Assembly (NCBI RefSeq): GCF_947179515.1
Contig: NC_067485.1
Coordinates: 74,874,646-74,938,645, forward strand
Direction of reading: 5' to 3'
From: Apodemus sylvaticus
Taxonomy: Eukaryota; Chordata; Mammalia; Rodentia; Muridae
Length of the DNA: 64,000 nt
Shown: positions 10,459 through 21,764 of the stretch, in pieces
How the letters are laid out: the number at the start of each line of letters is the position of its first letter
How positions within the stretch are numbered: the stretch's first letter is position 1
Notes under the pieces: model-generated
Told to the model about the DNA's origin: nothing
Databases searched by the model: none
Seen by the model: only the letters and a program-made list of their open reading frames with translations
Translations under genes and position numbers: made by a program

Positions 10459-10557
10459 ACCGCAGGGGATTTGGGAACTGCATAAAATCTATAGGTCAGT
10501 TTGGAGAAAATTCCTGTCCTGGCAGTGTTGAACCTTCCAATTAATGAGCATGATTTA
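10459..10557 (-). repeat. 99-bp direct repeat, copy 2 (L1 ORF2-derived)
   Basis: Same block as 9600-9698 with two substitutions. It starts directly after the LTR end and continues into further L1-like sequence up to 10569. Confidence 0.9.
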
Positions 10558-10569
10558 TCTCTCACTTCC

Positions 10570-10969
10570 TGTCTTAGTCAGGGTTTCTATTTCTGCACAA
10601 AACATCATGACCAAGAACCAAGTTGGGAAGGAAAGGGTTTATTCAGCTTACACTTTCACATTGCTGTTGATCACCAAAGAAAGTCAGGACTGGAACTCAA
10701 GCAGGTCAGGAAGCAGGAGCTGGCGCAGAGGCCATGGAGGGATGTTTCTTACTGGCTTGCTTCCCCTGGCTTGCTCAGCCTGCTCTCTTATAGAACCCAA
10801 GAATACCAGCCCAGGGATGGCACCACCCACAAGGGGCCCTCCACCCTTGATCACCAACTGAGAAAATGCCTTATAGCTGGATCCCCTGGAGACATTTCCT
10901 TAACTGAAGCTCCCTTCTCTGAGACAACTCCAGCCTGTGTCAAGTTGACACACAAAACCTGCCAGTACA
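10570..10969. repeat. Left LTR (400 bp)
   Basis: Starts TGTCTTAGTCAGGG and ends GCCAGTACA. Near the end it carries the palindrome GTCAAGTTGAC. It holds a 157-codon open frame that has no recognised domain and a counterpart in the right LTR. Confidence 0.85.
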
Positions 10970-12107
10970 ATTGACCCCTTGTCAACTTGACACACAAACA
11001 CATCACTATTAAGCCTCAGCCCTTACTTTATTACTCATCCCCAAGATCTAAATAGCTTTAAAAGCCCCACAGTCTTTACATATTACAAGTTCAATCCCTT
11101 TAAAATATCCAATCTCTTTTAAAATCCAAAGTCTTTTTACAATTAAAAGTCTCATGACTGTGGGCTCCACTAAAATACTTACTTATTTCAAGAGGGAAAA
11201 ATATCAGGGCACAGTCAGAATCAAAAGCAAAATCAAACTGCAACCGTCCAATGTCTGGGATCCAACTCACAATCTTCTGGCCTCCTCCAAGGGCTTGGGT
11301 CACCTCTCCAGCTCTGCCCTTTGTAGCACACACCTTGTCTTCTAGGCTCCAGCTGCCTGTACTCCATTGTTGGTGCTGTTCTTGGTGGTCATCTCATGGC
11401 ACTGGCATCTCCAAAACTTTGCTATCTTCCGCTGCAACTAGGCTTCACCAATAGCCTCTCACAGGCTCTCTTCATGGTGCCAAGCCTCAGCTCCTTTGCA
11501 TGACCCCTTCAGTCCTGGGCCATCAATTGCAACTGAGGCTGCACCTTCACCAATGGCCTTCCATGGCCTCACAGGACTGAGCCTCAGCTGTTCTTCATGA
11601 CCCCTTAAGGCCTTCAAAACCAGTACCACCAAGTCCAGCTGCAGCACGAGATACAACTTTGACTATATCTGCAATACAGCCTCTTTGTGCTCTCAGAAAG
11701 CACTTCCCAGAAGATTTCACCTCAGTGATGCTGGTCTCTTCTTAATCACCACTAATTTCTTAGCTCCAGCTAACCAGCATCAATAGTCCCAGTAATGTAA
11801 AGTTTTTACTTCAGCAGTTCTGGTATTTTGTTAATCACAGCTGATTCTTCAGCTCCAGCTAACCAAACCCACAGAATCTTCACAATCAAAATAGCAATAG
11901 CCCTGATAAGAGTCTTTAATTTTCCCTATGAAATTTCACAAGCCAGGCCTCCATCTTCTGCACTGTTCTTAACATTATCTTCCAAGTTTCTACACAACAT
12001 CCCACAGAGCTCTTAACGCCGAAATTCACAGTTCCAAACTCCTTCCACAGTCCTCCCAAAACATTGTCAGGTTGTCACAGGAATACCCCACTATGCTGGA
12101 ACCAATT
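10970..12107. mobile_element. Internal region of non-autonomous LTR element
   Basis: The region opens with CCTTGTCAACTTGACACAC, echoing the palindrome at the LTR end, and closes GGAACCAATT. It is C/T- and A-rich and has only short frames. No retroviral domain is visible. Confidence 0.7.
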
Positions 12108-12505
12108 TGTCTTAGTCAGGGTTTCTATTCCTGCACAAACATCATGACCAAGAAGCAAGTTGGGAAGGAAAGGGTTTATTGAGCTACACTTCCACATTGC
12201 TGTTGATCACCAAAGGAAGTCAGGACTGGAACTTAAGCAGGTCAGGAAGCAGGAGCTGATGCAGAGGCCATGGAGGGATGTTTCTTATTGGCTTGCTTCC
12301 CCTGGCTTGCTCAGTTTACTTTTTTATAGAACCCAAGACTACCAACCCAGGGATGGCACCACCCACAAGGGGCCCTTCCCCTTTGACCACCAACTGAGAA
12401 AATGCCCCACAGCTGGATCTCATGGAGGCATTTCCTCAACTGAAGCTCTCCTCTCTGATACAACTCCAGCCTGTGTCAAGTTGACACACAGAACCAGCCA
12501 GCACA
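12108..12505. repeat. Right LTR (398 bp)
   Basis: Aligns along its whole length with the left LTR with scattered substitutions and small indels. The two LTRs are clearly diverged, so the insertion is not recent. Confidence 0.85.
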
Positions 12506-12605
12506 CTTCCTAATCTTATCTGGTTTTCCTCAGCATTGTGCAGTAGTTTCAGTGTGCCTCTTGTACATAATTTATTAACTTACCCATAAATATTTTATGT
12601 TTAAT
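12506..12605 (-). mobile_element. L1 ORF2 remnant, antisense, right of LTR element
   Basis: CAGCATTGTGCAGTAGTTTC is the antisense L1 ORF2 context (compare CAGCAGTGTTTTGTAGTTTTC-like L1 sequence) and continues the block at 10459-10569. Confidence 0.6.
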
Positions 12606-13724
12606 GCTACATGACCTGGGTTTTATTTAATTATGTACTTGGCTTAAGAGCCATTTTAAGTTCAAAAAGCAAAATTGACCTGAACATACAGAAAGTTTGG
12701 CATGCCCACCGTGTCCGCCACAGCCCCTGCCTCGGACGGACATGTCGCCTGGGTGTGCTGAGAACACGCTGTCAGGTTGCTATTGCACCAGCTCTGGGTG
12801 TTACTCAGGCTTCAGCCTTGCTCTGCACTTTCTCCATTTTGACCCCATAACTGTTCACGTCAGAACTTATAAGTAGTGTTCCTCCCACCCCCCCCCACCC
12901 CCGCTGGCTCTCCCCCACTCCCATCTCTCCTTTGTAGAGTCTGGTTGTCAATCTCAGGCTCCATCCTGAGCCCACAGGACAGTAGCAGTGTAGGCTCTTA
13001 CTTACGTCCCAGTGACTTCACAAAGCACAGGCCAGAGTCTGCCCTCAGACAGAAGGCCCCAAAGATGGAGCACTCCTCAGTGATGACATCTGTTTTCAGC
13101 CGGAACTATCTTTCAAGTCTGTCTGCTTGCTCTTCCTTGCTTTCTAGAATCTTCAAATACTTGTTTTTATTATTTTATCCAGAGTTCCTCTGTGAACCCA
13201 ACAAGACTCTCTCTCATAGGCAAACTTACACTTTGTAGAATGTCAGAGTCTGTCTAGACTCTGACCCAACAAGTTTTCAGACTTGTGTTTCAGGACCTCC
13301 CTGTTCTGGCCCTGGGACACTGGTTTGAGCCTTGTTTCCAAGCCTTTTTCTCTGGTATTTAACTTACCCTTTTTACTCTTTAACTACTCAAAGGGATTTG
13401 TTGTCTGTTTTCCCTTTCTGAGTCTGAAGAGGTCATCAGAACGTCTTGGTGTGGGTTGGTTTCAGCTGCACCGTGTGGCACCTGTCCTTTAGGAATGGGC
13501 ATAGTTCATCGCCTGGCTGCGCTTAGTTCGCTTGCTTTGGGCTCCTGCTCGCCACCACGCGGGACCTTTTCGCTTTTCTTCACTATTTGTCATCTCATGT
13601 GAATTCTCATGACTCTGAGACTTAGACTCTTACTTCTTTTTACCCTCCGTAGTGCAGACAGGACCTTTCTGTGCTGTTGTGTTACTTTCTAGTTCAGCCA
13701 TTGTTACCAGAGTGTCTCTTTGTT
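12606..13724. other. Unannotated sequence
   Basis: A C-rich patch lies at 12880-12905. A 120-codon plus frame at 12876-13238 has no recognisable domain. No repeat recognised. Confidence 0.4.
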
Positions 13725-13931
13725 CATGTTTTAGACTTAACCTATTTATGTGTATGAGTGTTTTGCCTGTGTATGTATATGTATGTGTGCCATGTGTATT
13801 TGGCAGTGCCCAAAGAGGTCAGAGGAGGATATCAAACCCATGGAACTTAAGTCAGGGTGGTTGTAAACCACCATATAGGTGCTGGAAACAGAGCAAGTGC
13901 ATTTTAACCTCTGAGCCAGCTCTCCAGCCCC
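13725..13931 (-). mobile_element. B3 SINE, antisense
   Basis: TGAGTGTTTTGCCTGTGTAT, AAGAGGTCAGAGGAGGAT and a head ending GAGCCAGCTCTCCAGCCCC follow antisense B3. Confidence 0.85.
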
Positions 13932-15043
13932 TCTTTGTAGATTTTTAAAAAATAGCACTTTGTACATGTTTAAATTTAGAGATTTCAGGTGTGTATCCTT
14001 TAAAAAATGTAGATAATTAGGAGATAGAAAAAGTGGCTAGGTTTTGTACTTGTACACTATTATATAAGTAATAGTGTAATAGTGAAAGTATGTACAAACG
14101 TGTATGTGTATGTGTTTTCCCCCCTCCCTGCCCATCTCTCTCTGTCCATCCATCTTTCTCTCTCTGTGTCTCTTAAGAGCTTGTGGAAAGAAACATCTTC
14201 ATGAACCTCTCTGGAGAGGAAACAGTAGGACTCTGATCCCATGGCCGCCTTGCCCCTGGCGTTGTGACCCATCCTGCCTTTAAGTGTGGAAATCTCATCA
14301 CTCACTTCTTTTACCTTCTGATTGAAGGAAATTATATCCTTGTAAACAGTTAATTTCTGATCCTCAGGATACGGGTGTATTCTGTTTACTTTTATAATTA
14401 CTGTTATAATTCTCGGGAACTGAGAAATCGTCCTTGGTTTCTTCTGTTCTTCCTCCCACTGACGATGTAGAATGTAATTTTTTTACATGTGCATGCCGGC
14501 CTAATGAAGGATGCTTTTAGTAGTTCATTATAAAATAAGAGATTAGATGTAAGTTTTGTTTTTCTTTTGGTTCCCCTTATAAAATTGAAAACATCACCAT
14601 TAATTAGATATGAAGACCTGTAGGTGAAAAGTCGGGTGGTAAATTTTAACCTAACTCACTAGGCTCTGAGCTGCTGACCTTGACATCCTTCTGTCTGTCT
14701 GTCTGTCTGTCTGTCCGTCCATCTCCCAGTTTTCAAAGCTTTGAATGTTCCAACTGCCCTTGCTCTAAGACTTTAAACTCTGCTTCGTAGTTTCCTGCCG
14801 TGGCCACTTTGTTCTTCCAAATGTATTCAGGCTTTACCTTTCTTGAAGTCAGTTTCATCTTGAGCTGATTTTAAGATAAAAGTTTCTGCAACAGAAGTTT
14901 GTAGAGCTCTCTGAAAGAATTAACCTATTTGTTATAGGCAAATAAAAGCAACAGAAAGTCTTCTGTAGTCTAGTCAGCTAACAATGAAATAAGAATAATT
15001 TGAGATCAGTTGTTTAATATGCTAGTTTATAAACACTGGTTTG
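13932..15043. other. Unannotated sequence with short tetranucleotide tract
   Basis: It contains (TCTG)n at 14692-14725. No gene or dispersed repeat recognised. Confidence 0.4.
14692..14725. repeat. (TCTG)n microsatellite
   Basis: About eight CTGT units, the last ones decayed to CCGT and CCAT. Confidence 0.9.
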
Positions 15044-15080
<37 letters not shown>

Positions 15081-15203
15081 CATGACAGACTTTCTCCGTG
15101 TAGCCCTGGCTGTCCTGGAATTTTGTCTGTAAACGAGGGTGGCCTCGAACTCAGATATCCTCCTGCTTCTGCTTCTTGAGTGCTGTGCTACCACTGCCCA
15201 GCC
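15044..15203 (-). mobile_element. B1 SINE, antisense, with long poly(T)
   Basis: A T-run of about 36 bases (the poly(A) tail) leads into CATGACAGACTTTCTCCG, TAGCCCTGGCTGTCCTGG and CCACTGCCCAGCC. The B1 box near the head has lost about 15 bp. Confidence 0.9.
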
Positions 15204-15886
15204 ATAGCAGTATTTCTTAATGCCCTATCTTACAGTATAAGATTCAAAGCTTTGATCGCACGTCACATAGAGGCTTGTTTTGTGATTTCTTAAAAACATC
15301 TGGAGTTTTTGTTCAAACTCAGCACTCCCTGGTTATTTTGTTACTGATAGCTGTTGTCTATGCATCACCAGCTGTGGCTAAAAACAAGTGTGTTCTTGTG
15401 GAACTGGTTTTTGTGTTAAAGAAATATTGCTAATTACAAGAGATAAGTAAAGTCATATGTTGTCCCTGCCTCTGAATTGGTTTCAATAATTTGTTGTATG
15501 AAGACTTGTTGTTAATGAGTGGGTGGTCACTTTATGGCATGCGAAGAAAAATACTCATACATTTAATTGGAGATCTTGGTTCCTTTAGCTCTCTGAATTT
15601 GTTACTAAGAAATGTTGAGTTATCCAAGTATTTCTAATATTTATCTCATAAACGTGGTTTGTCTCTAACTGGATAGATAGTTGGAAATATTTTTTGAACT
15701 CAGTTGTTTTAAAAGTACAAATTTCATCAGAAGGCTTTTCATATGTCAAGTTAAATATTGGTTTAGGTTTAAAGTGACACAAGTTGGATTTCATCATTTA
15801 CATTAAAGGCAGCACAATTTCCATCATTAAAGTTTGTTCTTCCTGGCCTTTTCCCTATACTTTGTGTCTGCAAGACTCTGTAACTG

Positions 15887-15900
15887 CCAGCAGAGGGCAC
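15887..15900 (+). promoter_or_regulatory. CTCF core motif match
   Basis: CCAGCAGAGGGCAC fits every position of the CTCF core consensus CCASYAGRKGGCRS and does not lie in a recognised SINE. Occupancy cannot be read from sequence. Confidence 0.5.
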
Positions 15901-18200
15901 TGTTGTAACACAAGAGAAATGTATTGCTTCCCTAACTCCTTGTCTGCCTTTGCAATTTGCAGTGTTTTTAAAAGCAATATTCTCTATGTAATTAAAATCA
16001 GTTCCCTGTATAATTAGCAGTCGAGCCATATTCTTTGTTTCAGAGTTTGTTTGTGGATGGCATTATGTTTTTAAGTCTGTGTTCATCTATAGCCAAGTGC
16101 CTAAACTGCCCCCTATTAAAATATAGGAAGCTGTGTTGCTGTTTATCAGCCCGCACTAAGCAATGCTGGAGATGGAAATGTATAAAAATTACTGTAGGTT
16201 TCACTTAGGCCCTACGAGTTAATTATCTAGTAGGGAGCGTTTAAAATTCTTGGTTCCAGCGGAGTTAATATGCCACGGTCATAAGAGGAGTGTTCGGGCG
16301 CCTGGCGTAGAAACAGAGGACAGCTAATTCTGTGCTAGTGTTCTGCTGGCAAAAGCTACCGATCAACGTAGCAAGTTCGCTAATAACTTTCCTTTCATGC
16401 TTCCTTAAAGTACTGTGTCGTTGATATATAGTTATCAAACTACTAGAAAGTGATGTGGAAAGATGGCCGAGGCTGCCTCTCTTCCTTAAGGCTGATAAAT
16501 GCCATTTGGGGTGACTGAATGTGTACTCATGGCCTGGCCACCTCTGGCTGCAGGAGTGAAACCGACAGCTCCAGCCTGGAGTGCAGGCGTGGGGGCCGGC
16601 ACACTTCGTAGCTCTATGAGTTGCCTCCCAAGGTAGTCTAAAATCAAAGAAAACTATTTCAAGGCCAAATTATAAAGTGTTTTCTTATTTTTAGGAACTG
16701 AAATTTTGTAACTAATATTTTGAAAATATTTCATTTTGTGCTTTAAAATTGCAAGAGAAATTTAGTTAAGAATCAGAAATCTTAGTACTATGAGTAGCCC
16801 ATGTAGAATGAAGGAATCAACAGTTTCCTAGGAGTTTTATTTAACTTCATGAAGTGCTTTAGTTGCAAGGCCAGTGGTGGCACAGGTAGCTCTGTGTGGA
16901 GACAGGCTCCCAGAAGTGAAAGTGGGTCTGTGCGAGCTCCCTCTGCATCCGGGCTGTGCGGTGCCATGCTGTGCAGGCTTGGGAAGCAGAGTGGGTCAGT
17001 CGGCTTTGACTTAGCTCTCTACTCTGATTTTGAAAAAAATGTGGTGTTAACATTTGAAAGAAGAGCAAGACCGTTTTAAGGACGCTGCTGCTGTAACATA
17101 AAGGAAAACACTTGGAAATACCTTTCAGGCATTAGTCTGAAAAATACCCTGCAGGGGTAATTTTAGAATATTTGAGTTTAACTAAAGTGAAAGCTGAAAA
17201 TTTCAAGCTCTGGTCAGAAGGATTCTGCTGTTTCTCACAGAGTTCCTCTGATGTTATAGCTGTCCCCAAAGGAAGACATTCAGTTTCTTCTCTTTTGGTC
17301 CCCTGCTCCTTTGTGCTTCCCGGGACTTGCTAAGACCGAGACTTTGCCGCTTCTTGTTTAAATTATATTAGGTAGATTAGAAAAAAAATAACTGAATGTT
17401 GTTCATCTGGGGGCATAAAACTGTTGCTTTCCTGTTTGTTAGGACCAAAGAGGGAATAAAGGCAGTTCTCCCCTTGGTGGAGCATTTGCATTGAGTCCTG
17501 GGACTTGCCTGTATTGTCCTGGAGTGGCTGTCGGGAGGCTATCCCAGGTTTTAGTCTGGGTTGTTTGTATTCAACCAGGTCAAGATAAGTTTTATCTCCA
17601 CAGATGAGTCAAGTGCGTTAGGATCGATAGGCCAGAGTAAAATACAATGAAAATATTATTGCCAAGTTCTTAATGATTTTTAAAGCTGTAAGCTTGTCAT
17701 GTGGAATATACCCATACTGTTTTTTATTTATTTGAATGGCACTAAAAGTGTCATTAATTATGCAGACTTTTTAAAGAGACAGGAACTGACTAAAATAGCA
17801 TTTTGGAAACCATGAGTTTCTTCAGATTTAAGCTTGTACTGATGAAGTCTGAGAGGCTGCTTGTTTTTCTTTTTAAAGAAAATGGCAAAAGAATAAATAT
17901 TATAGAAGACATTTATAAATTAAAAACATAACTTGAGTTTCCTTGTTGAAATAATCATTTTTACCTTTGTATAGATATACATCTTACCCAGGGGCCTCCC
18001 TACAGATTTTGGTTTCCTTAGCTGAGGAACTCGGGTGGGAAAAGAGACCTGTCCTCCCCTTACAAGGAGCCGAAAGGAACACTTTGTAAAAAACTGCTAC
18101 CTGAGTGAGTGACAGAGAAGACAGAAAACTCACACACATTCACTAGTTTGTGAGTTTCAACTCAGAGGAAAACCTTTCTGATGTGCTAAAGAGTTTTGAG

Positions 18201-18226
18201 TCTGTTTCGATTTTCTGCAGGTAAGA
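18201..18226 (+). promoter_or_regulatory. Recursive-splice-like site
   Basis: A pyrimidine-rich TTTTCTGCAG is joined directly to GTAAGA at 18220/18221, an acceptor abutting a donor with no exon between. This is the form of recursive splice sites in long introns. It needs plus-strand transcription, which I cannot confirm. Confidence 0.3.
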
Positions 18227-19863
18227 TGACCACCACCTAGGACAAACGTACCTAGAATTTACTTTCTTTCTTGGTAGCGATTCTGCCAGATGCCTCCCAT
18301 GCAGGAGCCACATGACAGTTGGAAAACTCTATAGAAGTTACACGCACCTTCCAGTGTTATGTAAAAACAACACTCTCCAAACTTTACAGCCTTCAGATTC
18401 TGAGTTTACGCTTCTCAGTATCTAAAAATGTCCGCTCTTCCGTCTTGCTCTTTTCGAGGTCAGTTGGCAGCTTTGCCTTGCTTTAAGGGGGCTTTTGTTA
18501 TCTTAGCAGATAATCGAGATAAGGAGACCAAGCCCAACCTCAGTGTTGGTTTCAGGGGTTCTTATTCCTACACAGAAAACCACGTCGCTTATTGCCCCAG
18601 AACTGTGCCTCCTGTGGTCTTTCCCCCCTCCTTCTCTCTCAGAACTTAAAACATTTATTTGACCACTTAAGTAAACGGTATATAAATACTTGACACCTTC
18701 TAGAAACTGTCAGCATCTTCTTTAAAAATTCCTGTAGAAGATGGTCCCTGGGCCGTGTGCTTCTCCGACACCGTGGCCCAGACAGCCACCCGTGTAGCTC
18801 TTCATTTTTCTGGCTAAGGAATGACAGTGTTTCCTCAACACACATACAAAAAAAGCTGTGTTTTATTTCTGGATCCTCTAGATTGTGCTGTGAGAAGGAG
18901 AAGCCCAAAGGCTGTGGTGGCCTCGCTGGGCCGAAGGGCGGCTGCTCTGAGCACTGGCGCTGGCGGGCATGCCGGGCGCTGGGCTCCAGCTGAAAAGTTA
19001 CGGGAAAGAAGAGTTGACTGTCTCTTTTCAAAGTTATCTTTGTGTGGCAGGCCTAATGTAACACTAAGAGTTAGAGCTTTAAAAATAGAACAATGGTCCT
19101 TTTAAAATAGATTTAGTGTAGTGAATTTACCCCCAAACTCTCTGGTGTCTCATTACTCAAAAAAAGAAAAGAAAGAGGAGAAACTGTCCTGCCACAGAGA
19201 CGTGCATTGGGAAATGGCCGCGCTCTTTGAGAACATTTTAATTCAGCTTTAATCAAGATGGCAATAATAGAGGACACAGTCTAAAACTTAGTGTTTTCTT
19301 ATAGGATTGCTGTTACTGATAGAAAATAGGTCGCAGAGAGCATGGAAGCTCTCAGTGCAGTGGGATGGAAGTCTGTAGCTGGGCATTGAGGTGGGTTTAC
19401 GCGGGCTCTGTCTTCTCTGTACAGTGAAGGGACATCCCTACTGACCAGAACTAGACAGGTCGCATGTGCTGAGGAACTCGGCGCACGCTTAGAGTTATCT
19501 TTTCTTTGTTCCTGAATAAGTGTTAAATAAAAACTGTAATAGGAGAAAGATGAGAGCACTGCTGAAGATTAATTTTCTAAAACAATCGCAAGTGCATTTT
19601 AGAATTTTGAAGTAATAATTGTTCCTGAAAGCAACACTTTAGCTTCGTGTTTGGGGAACAGTCATATTTTAAACTGTGAACCTGGTTTTCTCTAAGCTGA
19701 AGTAGAAATTTTTATATAAAATTAGTCGAGGCAAGAAAGTCTAGGTGTGGGTATTTCAAGTATGTATTTTCTAAACATTTCCTGTTGGTTTAATTAGAGG
19801 AAAACTTATTGTTGAAAGAGTAGCTACTGAATTTTTGCTTTAGGAGAGATTATTGATATGTCG

Positions 19864-19899
19864 TGTTCACGGGACAAAACGTGTTCATGGGACAAAAGA
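19864..19899. repeat. Short 18-bp tandem duplication
   Basis: GTGTTCACGGGACAAAAC is followed directly by GTGTTCATGGGACAAAAG. Confidence 0.8.
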
Positions 19900-20111
19900 A
19901 AGGCACGGTATAGAAATTAGTGTGTGATAGCTGTGTACAGTCATGAAGTAAATTGTTATGTCATGTTGCATATAATCTGTGAATTTGGACTTCAGCACAT
20001 ATTTTCAAAAGTTGTGTAAGTTCCTTGGTTTAATTATTGTTATCTCTGGAGAGATGCCAAGGTCCTCATTTCTACTGAAATCTTCACCTGTGCCCTAAGT
20101 GCTTTTTCCAC

Positions 20112-20569
20112 CTCATAAAACTCTTCTCCCCTCCTCGGATCAATCGTCCGCATGCTGGGACGCGAGCCTTCCTGTAGAACTCTGCAAGTAGCACAGGCCA
20201 GACTGCCGCCTGGACCTCCATCTGCCTCCTTATCCTCAGCCATCTAAATACCTCTCATCCTGGCTCGCAGACTGACCGCCTGCCCGCCTGCCCGCCCGGC
20301 AGTCCCCTGCCCAGACTGCTCACCTAGCTCGCTCGCTCCTGCTCAGTGGCCACCCCACACCTGACCTCTGTTTGCGCTGTCCCTGCCCTTCCTCAGTTGT
20401 TCAAGTCGCTCTTTATAATGTGGCAGTTACTCCCGTCACATCCCCACGCCTTTAGTCTAAAGCCTCGTAGAATATGTGAGGCAGTAGCAGTGTCTGTGTC
20501 CTTAGAGGTGGTCAGTGCTGATTTTATGCGTTCCTGACAAGGTACTCATAAAACTCTTCTCCCCTCCTC
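20112..20569. repeat. 25-bp exact direct repeat pair
   Basis: The 25-mer beginning CTCATAAAACTCTTCTCCCC occurs at 20112-20136 and 20545-20569. The 408 bp between are GC-richer than the surroundings and hold a small minus-strand frame (20040-20243) plus a CCTGCCCG-rich patch. No poly(A) tail is seen at either edge. Confidence 0.75.
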
Positions 20570-21294
20570 CTTTTGAGTGTGTAGCTTGGGGCTGATCTTG
20601 AACCTGGTGGGTGCTGAGGTGGGACACTTAGAGGCCTTGCCATCCCTTCCGTAGCTGACTGTGTTTGCAATTATTAATTTCTAGTGTTTAAAATCCGAGT
20701 TACATAGCCCCGTTTCTTAGCCTAAAATTGTTTGCAAGAGTTAAAGAAAATATAGCTGTAATTTCTTGCTCAATTCTTGAAGACACAGAGAAGGAAAGCA
20801 TTTACAGTATTTTGGCACCTGTTTATTTCTAAATCCCTGGGCCGTGAATGAAACATGCTGTCATATATAGTGGGGTTTGGGGTCCTACTTTATTACCCTA
20901 GCAATACTCCTGCTTCCCTTTAGAACTGCAAAAACGATTTGAGAGAGAACTAGAGAACACGACACATGCCTCCTCCTTCGGAATCTCGTGTGCTATTTTG
21001 AAAGCGGCTGGCTGAGAGGAGCTCATGTCTGATGAAAGTTTAGCTCGTGTCTCTGTCTCCTTGTGTCATGCTTCCCTTGTGGGAGAGTCATTGAACTTTA
21101 AAATCACTATTTTTTCAGTGTGCTTTTGAGTGTGTACTACAGTCCTGGTGTGCATAATGAGAGCCTCAGGTGCTGTGCTTCTGACCTCGTGCTGCAAGGC
21201 ATGAACTGCAAGGCTAGTAAATACAGCCTCGGCAGGCGTGCATCGCTTGAGCGAGAACTTCAGAACAGAGGTGGCGCTTGAGTAAGGTTTCTTG

Positions 21295-21395
21295 GCTCTT
21301 ATTCCAGAAGCACTTTAGAGACTGAGGCAGAATCGGGACTTGAAGGCCAGCCTAAGCTACTCAGTGGCAAGACACTCATTTCAAATACTGATTAA
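21295..21395 (+). mobile_element. Old B1/PB1-like SINE
   Basis: GAGACTGAGGCAGAATCGGG, then GAAGGCCAGCCTAAGCTAC, keeps the sense B1 order at high divergence. Confidence 0.55.
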
Positions 21396-21545
21396 AATAC
21401 CTACCAACATAATAAATAAAGGCTGTGAAATGTTATGTAACACTAAAAAGGGATCTTTAGGAACACAGAGTGTAGGAAAATCTCTCAGGTGGCAAGTTCA
21501 GTGATAGCCTATTGGTTCAGACAGTGTGTGCCTGTGGCAAAGTAA

Positions 21546-21597
21546 TGATCAGTTGGCCAGTGATCGATTAGTTGGCCAGTAATCGATCAGTTAGCCT
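21546..21597. repeat. Three short tandem units of about 19 bp
   Basis: TGATCAGTTGGCCAG, TGATCGATTAGTTGGCCAG and TAATCGATCAGTTAGCC follow one another, making repeated TCGAT and TTGGCCAG boxes. Confidence 0.7.
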
Positions 21598-21764
21598 GAG
21601 CTTGCTTGGGTAGGAGCAGTTACGCAGTTTTCTGTCTTATCTAAGTGTGCCCACAGTTGTAAGTGGAGGTGCTTTCTGTACTTTTCCTTATTGTTCTCAT
21701 TGGAGGTGGTTTGTTTTTGTTTGGTTGGGTTTTTTGCTTTGATTTTTTGGGGTTATTTTGTTTC

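Larger units (their letters stand above)
10570..12505. mobile_element. Complete non-autonomous LTR element
   Basis: Two direct terminal repeats, each TG...CA, flank an internal region of about 1.14 kb. The target duplication CTTCC is exact at 10565-10569 and 12506-12510. The insertion splits an antisense L1 ORF2 remnant. The internal region has no long gag-pol-like frame, no clear tRNA primer site after the left LTR and no polypurine tract before the right LTR, so mobilisation must have depended on proteins from another element. A 5-bp duplication suits ERVL/MaLR-type integrases, but I do not assign the family. The element's own direction cannot be fixed. Confidence 0.85.
15204..21294. other. 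6-kb SINE-poor block
   Basis: Apart from the sub-features listed separately, I recognise no SINE, LINE or LTR over about 6.1 kb, while neighbouring regions carry a SINE every 1 kb or less. Such gaps often reflect old conserved regulatory or intronic sequence, which is inference here. A 130-codon minus frame at 18639-19031 has no recognisable domain. Confidence 0.5.

Noticed and set aside
10501..12513. Two similar open frames (157 and 117 codons)
   Set aside because: Both lie in the paired LTRs. Their similarity reflects the LTR repeat, not a gene family.
12998..13105. Minus-strand exon ending at a GTAAGT donor (GGGAC/GTAAGTAAG)
   Set aside because: An open frame exists, but the upstream AG has no pyrimidine tract and nothing joins it to another exon.
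20276..20345. CpG island or promoter
   Set aside because: The GC-rich patch is under 100 bp with few CpGs and has no core promoter element.
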